Of a DNA stretch of 64,000 nt, positions 22,157 to 33,624 are shown piece after piece. The position numbers were made by a program, and so were the translations under genes. Source of the DNA: Pyrrhosoma nymphula (taxonomy: Eukaryota > Arthropoda > Insecta > Odonata > Coenagrionidae). The stretch lies in the NCBI GenBank assembly GCA_963573305.1, contig OY754338.1, positions 46,465,531-46,529,530 of the forward strand, in the 5' to 3' direction. Every line of letters starts with the position of its first letter. Within the stretch, counting starts at the first letter, position 1. Below the pieces are notes generated by a model, which made no database searches, had not been told where the DNA came from, and saw nothing but the letters and a program-made list of their open reading frames with translations.

Positions 22157-22719
22157 CTGTCACTCCCCCACATCCTATTCCCTCTCCGGCCCTTCCACTC
22201 CTCTTCTCCCTCTCCCCACTTATGGTTGTTAGGAGTCCTTCCCTCCCCTCACAACCCTCCGTCCTTTTTCCATTCATAAACCCACCCGTGGTTCCTCTGG
22301 GGTCCTTTCTTTGCAGCTCCTCACTTCGCGGCCTTTTTTGAACCATTGTTTCGGCATATTTTAGCCTACTTTCCTTGCCCTTCAGTTACAGATGTTTGGG
22401 CTGGGGCTTTAACCAATCTTCCTTTTTTAAAAATAGAAAACAGTGTAACTTGGTGACCTTCTACTCCTCCCACTCTCTTCCCCCGATTCACTTTCCTTCC
22501 TTTCCTCTCGTTTTTTCCACTACCCCTTCTCACTCTGCCATGCCCCAATCGCCCTGCTCCTCTCCCCCATTTCAAACCCCCACCATTTTTAACTTTCTCT
22601 GGGTATATATTGTATGACCTAAGCTTCAGAATGTGCCAGAAGATGCCATATTATGGTGAAACCGGTCGCAGTTGTGAAATAAAGTGTGGAAAAGTACAAA
22701 GTTTTTTATTAAAAATGGA
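21408..22719. repeat. PLE palindrome, right arm (1312 bp)
   Basis: Begins GAAAGCCTACCAC and ends TTATTAAAAATGGA. Near-perfect inverse of 19934-21245. One difference is visible near 22222 (AAAAGTGG in the left arm against the equivalent of TAAGTGG here). Confidence 0.95.
22624..22669 (+). ncRNA. Hammerhead-like PLE terminal motif
   Basis: CCAGAAGA, stem II GCCAT/ATGGT, then GAAACCGGTCGC. Same U to A change in the conserved CUGA as the left arm. Position about 50 bp before the element end matches PLE terminal-repeat hammerheads. Confidence 0.6.
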
Positions 22720-22731
22720 CATGGAGTTGAA
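22720..22731. repeat. Target-site duplication, right
   Basis: Exact repeat of CATGGAGTTGAA at 19878-19889. Confidence 0.9.
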
Positions 22732-22737
22732 GTTAGC

Positions 22738-23085
22738 GCACACGAACGACGTTTAATGGAAAGACGTTAGGATGACGAAGTGTGATGTAACCTGCCGGTA
22801 GGTAGCATTTTGTGGGTGAACAACAATCACGGCGGAATGCTTAGTTTAAATTTTTTTTATTTGTTTGAAATTAGTATTTAAAAACGTAATTTTATTATCA
22901 CAGAGTTATTAAAAACTTAACAATATGCATGTTTGACGCCTTTACTGAAAATCAACAATCTCGAAAACAGTCACGGATGCCATAATCGACGTTCTTAAGT
23001 TGTTTAGAGCAAATCAAACATGCTCCCTATTTCTGCGTTGAAGTGAGCTACGTAGTGCGAGGGCCGTATGGAGAGATGAAACTGT
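22738..23085. repeat. Dispersed repeat of unknown type, copy 1
   Basis: ACGAACGACGTT-AATGGA, then CTTAACAATATGCATGTTTGACG-CTTT-CTGAAA, then ATAATCGA-GTTCTT and a GTAGTGCGAGGG block occur in the same order at 52020-52345. The PLE palindrome is inserted just beside it. Confidence 0.65.
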
Positions 23086-24289
23086 CACTTTCCCTACGCG
23101 CTAAAGGGTGGCAGCAGTAGGTACAGTTATCCATGGCACTTTCCCTACTAATTGTTGTCTTAAATGTCCCGACAACCTAACCAACCCAACACTGTACGAA
23201 GTAGGGGTTTCGAATAGATCGCTGTAATTTTTATACTTACATCATGCTTCCGTGACGTTTCGTGTGATGTTTTACCATGTTTACTGTCCACAATGGATTG
23301 CGCCGATCAGTGCCGATTGAGCAACATTGGACGAGCTACACATATGACCTGACTTAATAAGACTGGGTGGTATAGATATTTATCACATTTCCTTTAAGCA
23401 TTTTGTTTAACTATTGCTCCTAAATGAGTGACAATCTTCAATAGATCAATTAATATTTCGTTATATTTTAAGCTATGGGAAATTGTTTTCATAAAGTTCA
23501 AAATATCATTATCATGCAGATTTATTTCTAGGACTCTGTAAAATTAAATATGCTCAATGCATTATAACCATAAATTAAACCTATGGCAGAAATTATTCCA
23601 TCGAAGAAAATGTCGAGAGAGCTAAGTCTGATCCTTAATCCTGCTTTTTAAACATTTGCAACCATATTTTTCATGGCAATATAAAGGGTATTCATCAGAA
23701 ACCATGACATTTTAGCCTATTTGATGGACCTTGGGGTAATGGATCAAGACCAGTATTATTAAAATATACATGAATAAAGAAGTGATTAACAGTTAATGAA
23801 ATATGGTAAACCTCGAAACCTATGATTGAGTGAAAAGGCGTTTAATATTACAAAGATCTTGCGGGAAATCAGTAAAATTGGAGCATACTAGGATGCCATG
23901 GGATGTCAGAAAATGCCACAGGTAACAAAGATGGTGAATGGGCTTGTATAGTCTGCTTTTTCATGAAAAATACAGGGTACTGAACCCAAAAGGTAAGGCT
24001 ATGCATTGTGCCATGTCAAAGAAATCTTTGAAAGAATATGCAATATTACCTACAATAAATTTAATTAAAAGAGTTATTTTCCATATGCGTTCTGCAGCGT
24101 AGGCAGCGCGGAATGATAAGGCGTTTCTTCGTTGAGAGATGATGATTATTGTACAGCTCTTCTTACAATATTGCTTTCAGTGGCAGGAGAAGCGACTTTT
24201 ATACTGGTGGTGTAGCTGGAAGAATTGTCTGGAACGCCACACCAGAAGTCTATAGCACCATCTAAAAATATTCCGAAAAAATCGGAAAA
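23086..24289. other. AT-rich DNA, nothing recognised
   Basis: No frame or repeat stands out. Confidence 0.6.
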
Positions 24290-24372
24290 AAATGTTTGAC
24301 GGCGCCGAGAACTGAACACTGGCCGCCCGCAATGGAGGCGAGAGCGGATTCACCGAGCCAACGAGTCAAGTG
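24290..24372 (-). repeat. tRNA-like SINE head
   Basis: Minus strand reads TTGGCTCGGTGAATCCG (A-box-like), then GTGTTCAGTTCTCGGC (B-box-like), spaced as in a tRNA. The acceptor and anticodon arms do not fold, so it is a SINE remnant. Confidence 0.45.
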
Positions 24373-27300
24373 TAGAATCGATACGCGTAGTATCGCGAGA
24401 ATTGCATGTCGGAGTTGCTCAATATTCGGACATTTTTCTGACGTTTCATTATAATAGGCATATATAATGTAATAATTGGATATCGCCATACTGAAAAAAC
24501 GTAAGGTTAAACATATTTGGATCGCTAACATCAACAGACGTCAAGAAGAAATTGCCAAAATCCAGTGGCGATCGACGCACTTCCGCAATATTGGCTCAGA
24601 AATCCATCCCTTTACAGCTATAGGGTGCCTCAGACCACCTTATAACTTATCGGGAAGGGATCGGTTTACGAAAGCTTATTTGAAGGGAGAGTTGACCAGA
24701 CAACTGTAAAGTGACGATTAAGAAATCGGTGCCGGATCGGTTCACCCTACTTCAGACGTCATATCGGTACAGTTAGCCCTATAGGGACGTCTCTGCATAC
24801 GGCCCTCAGGGTATATGACGAATGGAAGGTAATTGCGCTCTTGTGCTTCGAAGTGATTATCGCCGTAGAATGTGCCGAATGGAGGGCACCCGAAGTAATA
24901 GTAGGTAAAGTGGACTGACGCGGATTAAAAAATAAAACAAAACTTTTTAAGCATGCTTTTCTAAAAAATTAAATGCTATTAAAAAATAAAAAAGATATCT
25001 TAACATCGTACTGAAAAAAAAAAGAAAAAAACAGTTTCGCAAGTGAATTAAAGTATAGTCTAGTACATTCTGGAAATTATTAAATTCGATTCAAGGAAAT
25101 TTAGCCACACAATGGATTACCTATGAAAATAAATAGAAAAAAATTATATTTCCAACAATGTAACATGTTTAAAGTTGTCTATTTATTCAAGACCACAACG
25201 AAAAGGATGGGGTGCTCTTTGATATTCGATATCAACATAAAGTCATAAAGTATGAGGATTTTGGTATTCAATGGAATAGAGAACTTTCATATACAATTTC
25301 TAGAAAATTTTTAAATGAACTAAAGTTAAGGTGCGAAATATAAATGAGGTCGCGCGAAGCGAGTTAAAGAATAGCATGTAAAAACGAACGAGTTGAATGA
25401 ATGACGGCAACCGTCATCTTATCATATCTCGTCGAAAAGCTAAAAACTAACATTTTAGTAGCCAAAGGAATAGGGTCACGCATAAGTATATAACAACAGT
25501 TTTAACTTAAAAATGGCAGAATATTTAGCATATGCATTCCAATATTTTCTCGCAATCTATCACGAAGTCCACGACCTCGGCCACATCAGACGCGGTGATA
25601 ACGTAGTACCTCTGGTACGGCCTAATAATCCTTTTCTCATGTAAGGCGTTACAGGCCGTTTCTCCGGCGTTACGTTGGCCCAAAGAATGAAATTGTGACG
25701 TCACGTCCTGAATTTGGGTAAAAATTAAAAACGCTAGAACACTTCAACGTGGATATGGCTTGCTCCTATGCCGGCCGTTTACCATGATGTTTTGCATAAT
25801 AGCCACCGCTGGGCAGGGCATAAGTCCGGAGCACACTCAAAGACCCTTCTCGGTTGGGATGTGCATCATCGAAGTTTCGTTAGCTATTTCACGCTAATAA
25901 CAACCCCTTCGACTAGGATAACGGCAGAATGTTTCTATCTACTTGCGTCCTGTCAATGAACGTTGCACACTATGTTGATAGAGTGGGCTCTCATGTGGAT
26001 TTGTTCCTATGTAAATCTCCATTAGGCTGGAGGTGTGATGTTTCCAATAGCAGCAGGAAAATTAAGATCGTGCTGTGCTGTACACTAACTGTACATCTAG
26101 GATTTTTCCAGTATTCAAGTATTATTCTTTAAAAAAAAAGCTACCTAATACATTTAGCGCAGTGTTGGAAATGGATGCTCACTTGGCCCAGAGGTAAGTA
26201 CACATGGTATAAATTCCGAAACAGCGTTCTCCATGAAGCCTGTACTGTCAACCGTGGTACAATCGTGGTACAACTAATACAAGGTAGGACGTTCCCGTGA
26301 TTAAAATGAGTCCGTTCTGCGCATTACGTCAAACGTATGACACGAGCAGCAGATGACTCGAGAATTTGCAAATTGAAATAATGAATGAAAGCTCCGATAA
26401 TTTAATTTTTAGCAACGACAGAATGGAGTCTAAAAGATATTTGTATTCTTAAGCACTAAAATGCAACATATTTGATCAGTTATAAATGGTAAATGTGCAG
26501 TTTCAGAATAAATTCTTGTTTGCAGCGGAAATAAACCTATAAAAAATTTATTTACAGGTGAAAGCTGAAACTTATAAATTCCGAAACTTAAAGTTGTCTC
26601 CGGCAAACCTAGACCCACTACACCAGTTTGGCTATATCAGTGGAATATCTAAAAAACATCTCTTCTCTCATATGTTCTCTCGAATTGCTGTGGTATCCAA
26701 ATACCACAAAAGTATCAAATGCACAATACAGCTACCAGTACCTAGCTAGCGCTTTATGTTGTCCAAACTACGTCACAGAGTTTGACCCGAACGATGAAAC
26801 ACGGCATACCTAGTATTTTAACATTAACTATGCACACAACCAAATGTAGAACGCTTTATAAAATATCCCCGAACGGTCATAAATGACGGAAACAGCCGTC
26901 TCCCCATTTTACAAGGGAAATACACCAATACCTGGCCACCAATTATACTAAAATGCGATGTGGTAGTAGAATATGATCCAGAATCGTTATGCACAATATT
27001 ATGATGTTTTATATCAAATTCTGTAAGAATTACCCATCAAGTGTTCCAGGAAAACATTAATATTCATGCAAAGTGAGAGAAAATACAACTAACTTATTTC
27101 CTACTCACCAAGTTTTGATTTGATCACTAAATTTATTTTATTGGGAGAGATTTTAAACTTAAGATGCAAAGGTTTATTAAAAATATTATTTGATTAACGA
27201 GAATCTCCCAAAAGCAGTTGAAATCAAAACAAATAAGCTCTAATAAAATTGGAGCCAGTTAGAAGCGCTCCAAACTGAATTTCAAATCCTACTTTGCGAA

Positions 27301-27640
27301 AACAACGTTCCCAGAATTTAAAGTCACCATCTCGGAACCAAAGTCTATTGGATTGAACAGATAGGCACTGCTCCCTTGGGTGGCGTCGAGAACATCCAAT
27401 TCAATACATTTAGACCGCTATGCTCCCTGGTGTTTCATTACATTCCCAAAATTTATCTCACAGATTAGATTGGAATTATGTATTTGGACTAGATAGAAAA
27501 TGTTTCTGTTGAAATGCATCCCTGGATCATTTAATTCGCGAATCAGGATCCGAGAGCACGGTTTCCTAAATGACAACACCTCCAACCACCCCCATGGCAA
27601 ACGACGATCCAATTACAGAGAATTGATTCCAGGGAAACTG
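24373..27640. other. AT-rich DNA, no gene recognised
   Basis: Short frames only (up to 77 codons) without domains. CpG-containing patches near 24560-24850 and 25560-25740 hold nothing I recognise. Confidence 0.6.
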
Positions 27641-29507
27641 TAACATTAACCTTCCTGCGAAATTCCCTTTTCCAGGCTTAGCCTAAGTCGAATTTGACTG
27701 CAGGTCAACGCAAATGAAGCAATAGAAACAAGAAAAGGAATGAATATATTCGGTGAATTTCTCTCTTTTTCCTTGCAAATGTGTCGCCATCCATAGAAAA
27801 TTAGGCAAATCCCCACTATTAAGGATATCAGCACTTTTGCATTTGTTTTACAGCGGATCATTTGTTTTTTGTTGTAAATGGCGAAATTGGAATTAAAATA
27901 AAAAAAACAATTTAGTAAAGTACAATGAACAAATCAAATAGAGGGAAGATAATTAGACAGCGCATTATTTAAAATCATCAACGGAAAGAAATGCTAGAGA
28001 GATTTACCTAAGTGAAGAAATGGAGTAGCCGAGTTACTTTGGCAAAAATGATCATACTCACAAAATTAGATATACGTCCCAAGGAACAAAATCTGCCCAT
28101 TTAAGTTCAGATATCTGCTAAATTATTCAGTTTAAAAAAAGGATATAAAGATGAGCACAGTTTAGCATAGGATTTTTTAAATCGTTTCCCTAAGTGCTCA
28201 TCCATTTACGAGGATACGCAAAAAATATTTGTGAAATTGCATTTAAATTATATATCGTATTTTATTGTTATATTTTTTCACCTCTTCATTGTTCAGGCGG
28301 AACTCATCAATGGTTGAGGCATTCTTGTGATAAGAATTGTTTTACATACTTAAGTTTTTATTAATGTCACCTATTGAATGTCAATTAATACTTTCACGTA
28401 AATAAATATAATGACATCTGTTCAGTTTTGCCGTTTCCACCCGGCGTATTTCCTCTTTTCAACAGACTATATAAATAAACAATAGATCTTAACTATAACG
28501 AAAATTACGGTGTAGTCACAAGCGTGCTTCATTTACCCTGGCGTATACATTCCACTAAGCAATATACTTATTTCATACGCACGAGAATTAGTTACCCACT
28601 CCTTTCAACGACAGGCCCACTTACTATAGCGCGTGCCACGTTCCCAAAAAGGGAAAGGTTTTGGATAAAATTGCGATGCTTTTTTTCAATAGCAGTGGAA
28701 CAGCATTTCAAATGGAATGGTCCATTCTGAGAACTTACGTAAAAAATAATTTACTCAATGCTGCGAGATAGTTACGCATATTTTTTATCCATTTTACATG
28801 ACTTAACCTTCTTAAAGAAAAAAAGAGGCACTCCGGGAGTGCCGACAGAAGTGAAAACTTTAAATAACGTGAGCATTTTTGAATGAAGGGAATAATTTCT
28901 AATGAAGTGTTTTATTAATCAGTAGAAAGTAGTTTCATGTATATAATAAATTAAATATTCATTTATTGCACTATTGTACACAATTATTTTACATAAAAAT
29001 TGTACACTTCAGAATAATCAACTTTCATCCATTATTTCAACAACTCTTTCATCATCACCGCCATCATCATCGGCAATATCTAAAACTGATACAATAGGCT
29101 TATGGTAACTAAAGTAAGAAACGAATAATTTTGATTCGAATTTGCTTAAATGTCTTGTAAATACTGCATCAATAGTAGTTTTATATTTCGTTGTGCCAAG
29201 ATTGCGATCATTAGACATCGTTAAACCAAACTCACTATTTAAAAATTCAATCAATGGTAGATTTTTATCGTCTGCAAAGTTTATGTTTATGTATATATGA
29301 ATAAGCTACTCTAACTGAACGTATTAAAAGAAAATGAGTTATATTGAGGTACTAACCTTCACTATTCTTGTATCGAGTACACTCTCCTGCACGAGTATGG
29401 ACTATTATAATATCCGGCACAATATTTGTAGCAACCCAAATTGAATGAACTAAACCGTATTTTAGATATATATATAATGATGAATAAAATTATAATATAG
29501 TTTATTT
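27641..29507. other. AT-rich DNA, no gene recognised
   Basis: A minus-strand frame at 27646-27861 has a hydrophobic run (VLISLIVGICLIFYGW) but nothing else to support a gene. A minus-strand frame at 29018-29254 (FVSYFSYHKPIVSVLDI, acidic tail) is likewise unsupported. Confidence 0.5.
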
Positions 29508-29850
29508 GACGGTAACGCGAGTCCAATGGTTTTTACCCATCCACAAGTACTGTGTATATAGCGAGTATACTGTGTATATACAGAATATACAATTATACAT
29601 ATATTTAGCAGCAGTGACGGTGACGCGAGTCCAATGGCTTTTACCCATCCACAAAAGTGTGTATACAGAATATACAATTACACATATATTTAGTAGCGGT
29701 GATGGTGACGGTGATGCGTGTCCAATGGTTTGTACCCATCCACAAGTACTGTGTATATAGCGAGTATACTGTGTATATACAGAATATACATAATTATACA
29801 TATATGTAGTAGCGGTGACGGTGACGCGAGTCCAATGTCTTCCATCTACA
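29508..29850. repeat. ~100-bp minisatellite, four units
   Basis: Units begin at GACGGTAACGCGAGTCCAATGG-like sequence at 29508, 29616, 29707 and 29817, so spacing is 108, 91 and 110 bp. Each holds TTACCCATCCACAA then a GTGTATATA and ACAGAATATACA block and an ACATATAT(T/G)TAG(C/T)AG end. Units differ by deletion of the GTACTGTGTATATAGCGAGT part. Frames through it are repeat artefacts. Confidence 0.9.
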
Positions 29851-29982
29851 AAAGTGCTCAACGCAACATAAGAAGTTTTCACTTAAAAAAATAAGGCCCC
29901 CAAGCATGGCAGGAACCTAAGATCACCAATATAACAGCATAAATGTATACAATCAAGGAAGTTCACTCGTGGTGAAAATATA

Positions 29983-30192
29983 TTCAATAAGGAGTCACAG
30001 GCGTGACAAGTAAAAAACATGGTGGCACAAACTAAAGAAACTCACCCGAACGGTTTAATTTTCGACGGCACTCTGCCGTCTTCTTCTGAACTGGAGAGAG
30101 TACTGGATGTTCAGGAGACAGGAGGTCCAGTACTCTCTCCGGTTTAGAAGAATACGGCAGAGCGCCGTCAAAAATTAAACCGTTTGTGTGAG
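29983..30192. mobile_element. PLE terminal palindrome (same family as 47.6 kb)
   Basis: Arms 30041-30107 and 30126-30192 pair at a constant sum of 60233 with several mismatches; spacer is 18 bp. A one-sided extension (29983-30040) matches, inverted, the PLE end at 48080-48145 (AAGGAGTCACAGGCGTGACA). Only the terminal region remains, with no coding sequence. Confidence 0.8.
30058..30090 (-). ncRNA. Hammerhead-like motif, PLE end
   Basis: Minus strand: CAGAAGA, a strong stem II GACGGCA/TGCCGTC, then GAAAATT. The plus-strand partner at 30146-30172 has a further eroded core (TAGAAGA, CAAA). One core base is changed, so activity is uncertain. Confidence 0.55.
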
Positions 30193-31390
30193 ATATATAT
30201 ATTTCCAAATCACTGTAGAAATATCACTCCACTTCATTAGCTTATTCTTCGACCTCTCAGTTATTTCATCTCTCTGTTCAGATTAAACTTAGAAGTAACT
30301 AAGAAACTCATCATTTTTTTTACCACGAATAATATAATTAAGGTATTACTTTGGAGTGGTAGTCAATATTTAAGACAAAAACTCAAGCAGACGTTTCGTA
30401 AAATTTATCACCTTTCTCAGTGCTTAGACTGATTCTGTGTGTGATATAACTGTCTCATATTTACAAAGTAGCGTACATCAGCAAACAATTAAACAAAGAG
30501 TTATTTTTAACTTTTTTATTTTTACTTAGAAATTTAACTTTAGATAATTTTCAGACGAAACTCCTAAAGATTGAAGCACTGCAAACATGCCCTGGTGATA
30601 AGGAGCGAGTCGCTCTTTGAGACCTCGGTAGAGAGAGAGCCGCTGAACCGGTGGAACACCCGGAAAACCTTCATTCATATGCTTTTCCTATTTTTTCATA
30701 TATTTTTCATATAACGTACCGACAAAAGTGATTTCCCTTGATGTGAAAAGATGGTAAGGAAGGAAAAGGCTAAATTCGCCACAGTTAGGTAGGCATATCA
30801 TTTCAAACGCAATAATGGAGGCCCGTCACGTTGAATGAAGGAAGATGTTTCTTGTCATATCGCATGTACCGAGGCCCCAAAGAAGGGAAGAGGAAGACGA
30901 CACCACGGAGAGAAGGGACGGACGCCACGTCCCAATTTCGGTAATGACAGCTCCTTCATAGTGGAGTGCCCGTTTATTTTCCTATTTCCCAGAGTGTTTC
31001 CTTCTAAAAAGTCTTGGTCTTCTTCCTTCCCCCTTCCGAGAAAACCTCTTGTCTCTCTCCTTGGAGCGGAAGGAGAGGAAGATTCGAGAGTGAGCCTCCT
31101 TTTCGAATTAGGATCCTTGGACTTTATGACTCGTGTTCGTTTCCTCATCCTTTCCTTATTTTTCTGCTTCATAGAAGATTAACCTTTTTATTCTTTTAAT
31201 GCAAATGATGAGCACACTTTCTTCAGTAGATTGGGAGTGGCAAGAGAAACATATGAAAGAAGTAAGGACACCAGGCCAGCCATCAAACGACTGGAGTGAA
31301 TTAGTTCTTGACTGTTCCAAGTACAAATAGACTAGCCGCGATTGTACCTTGTTGACTGATAGCTTAAAAATGAAGAAGAATACAGAAGAG
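30193..31390. other. No gene recognised
   Basis: A GC-richer segment at 30835-31190 is open in several frames on both strands, typical of low stop density and not of a gene. No domain is visible. Confidence 0.5.
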
Positions 31391-31394
31391 CAGA

Positions 31395-31655
31395 AGAGGA
31401 AAGGACCATATGGACCACTACAGGAAGGAAGAACCTGATGGATCGGGCACATCCTGAGCCGCAATGGATTTGTGAAGAATATAATTGAAGGAAAAAAGAA
31501 GGGCAAGCCCCGAGATGAAGGCAAAAAAGGATGAATACATAGACCTAATTAAGAGGAAAGTACATGAGAAGAACTACAGGGGGTAACGAAATTAGCAATT
31601 GATAGGGAAGGATGAAGGGCTTCATTCAACCAATCTTAGGATCGAACGACCAATT
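31395..31655 (+). pseudogene. LINE C-terminal tail, RTE-like
   Basis: Across frame changes the plus strand gives WIGHILSRNGFVKNIIEGKK, then GKPRDEG, then a TKLAIDREG segment and FNQS. This is the tail order of the RTE-like family also seen at 2.1 kb. Several stops and at least one frameshift mark it as dead. A minus-strand frame over the same span (31156-31524) is a shadow. Confidence 0.6.
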
Positions 31656-33543
31656 ATTGAAACGCTTTAAACAATTCTCATTTTAAACGTTGAGCTTTTC
31701 GTTCTGAAATTCCTCCTTTTTAACCTGATATCGCTTTTGTTTCTTTGCAGCAATATACCATCCCGTAATTCCTCTCACTTGGTTGAATACCGCCGTAACG
31801 CTGACTGGGTAACTAATGCTTGATAACGCGGCTAAAATGGCTCAATTTGCTCTCAGCCCACTTTCACTTGTTTCATAATAATCCAAAATCGGATTGTGAA
31901 TCACTGCTCACTGGTTAAATTAGTTCCATTCAAAGCACTTCAGCTCACCAGGTTCGTTTGACTGGATTTAATATAAACAACCTCCGATGGCGTGATAGGT
32001 GACCAGCGAACAAACACCCACGCATGAAGGTCGTGAGGTAGTCTCGAAATCGAAGCAAAATATTCGTTTAAGCATTTCTGGGGGTTTATTTTGTAATACT
32101 GGAGGTAAAATATAGATGCAGCAGTTTTCCACAAGTAGTAGGTTTATTGCACCACTAGGTTCAATGCACGATTACGTCGTATCGTACTACTTCGTTTAAT
32201 TCCGCAAATTTGAAATCAACGTCACCATACCATTATTTTCATTTTGTATTCCGCTTCCCGGAGGGCATGACCATCCCTGGGTGTCCGGCATTATTATTCA
32301 GCTCTTACTCTTAATTATAGCTACTACAATTCGCAAACCGAATACACTGTACTGCATCAGATTATTTCCAATCTTGCCCACGGATTGGCAAATGAAACGG
32401 CGCCACGATCAATTATCCCTCTCGGAGATGTTGCAGGCATACAGAAGCGTTAAGAACACAAGAAGGACGCAGTTACAATCGTCAAGGAGTAACAACAGGA
32501 ACGTAAAAATGTACAATAAACAATTATCAATGGTCAATATCTTTTGTATTTAAAAGTAGTGGTATGTTTAGTAATATGATTTTATAGTTTTTATCCGTTT
32601 GCGTCCTTGATTATTTCTACGAAGATTTACCTGCGATAACTAACGCCTTAATGAATGAGCTACTTGAGTGAATGGCGTTTCCAGAATTTTCGTTGTGCAA
32701 TGACTGGTGTGTTACCGATGTGGGTGATTCGAGCATTTATACCCACCTATTACCAAGCACTCTACTTTCTTGTGAGTCGTTACCTTCGGAAATCAGTCTA
32801 AATTGGTTTCAATACCTACTGAAAAGTTTTAAAAAGGTCGTGAATTCATTTGTTTCACCACCGTAATAATATTAGTATCATTTTGATATGAAGTTGTTTA
32901 TTCAGAAAAATTGAAACATTATTGAGGCAGAAATTCCGTAGTTATTCAGCGATAGGTAAACACTCCGAAACTCTCAACTAAATTATGCTTAACAGCAAAT
33001 TCGAGCGCATGTGATTGGTATTGGTATAATTTTATAACTTTTGGCTGCTGATTCAGCAACAAACGAGATACACAATATCATTCACCGCGTAACACGACCT
33101 CTAAGATTGGTTTGCATTGAGATAGTTACAAGACACTAAGGGTACAATAATCTTATGCGAAAAGAAAAATCGATAAACATCAACGATTATACATGTGCGC
33201 CATGTATTGCGGCCACAAACGTAAACCAACATAGCATAATTATACTGTAAAATCAATAGACAGCCTAAAACTGATTCTCTAGGAGCACTTACTCTAATCT
33301 TTGCTGATGTCTTCTAAATTTATTTATCCATTACCATGGCTTCCTCCATAGTGGGTATGCATTTCATCTTTCTATCACCCTCGTTTCCCACTGTCAAATT
33401 CCATCTTTCTTCCCTCACCTTCTCATTGCTCCTAATAAGGTATCCTAAAAGAAAAATTAAGGAATAAAATCTGACGACCGTAAATACTGCAAAGTCCATT
33501 CATTTTCAAGGTAATAACAGAAATAAACAATAAAATTATCGTA
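31656..33543. other. AT-rich DNA, nothing recognised
   Basis: Frames of up to 90 codons (for example 32281-32553) have no domain. Confidence 0.6.
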
Positions 33544-33624
33544 ACAAATGTAAACATTTCCAGGAAATAGGGCGCCATAGCCCACAAATGTAAACATTTC
33601 CAGGAAATAGGGCGCCATAGCCCA
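33544..33624. repeat. Perfect 40-bp tandem duplication
   Basis: The 40-bp unit starting ACAAATGTAAACATTTCCAG occurs twice without a visible difference (33544-33583 and 33584-33623). It contains the palindromic words AATGTAAACATT and GGGCGCC. Confidence 0.95.

Larger units (their letters stand above)
19890..22719. mobile_element. Palindromic Penelope-like element (PLE)
   Basis: Two inverted arms, 19934-21245 and 21408-22719 (1312 bp each), pair at a constant coordinate sum of 42653 with no net indel; I noticed one mismatch. The spacer is 162 bp. Each arm encodes the end of the PLE reverse transcriptase, the GIY-YIG endonuclease, a 3' UTR and a hammerhead-like terminal motif reading outward. 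A one-sided 44-bp extension (19890-19933) lies outside the left arm only, and a 12-bp target-site duplication bounds the whole. The structure is effectively two 5'-truncated PLE copies, tails outward and heads inward. Confidence 0.93.

Noticed and set aside
29462..29882. 126-codon frame in the minisatellite
   Set aside because: Repeat-unit length near a multiple of three keeps the frame open by chance.
30835..31182. 115-codon frame and its antisense 105-codon partner
   Set aside because: Both strands are open over the same GC-richer stretch and neither translation has a recognisable motif.
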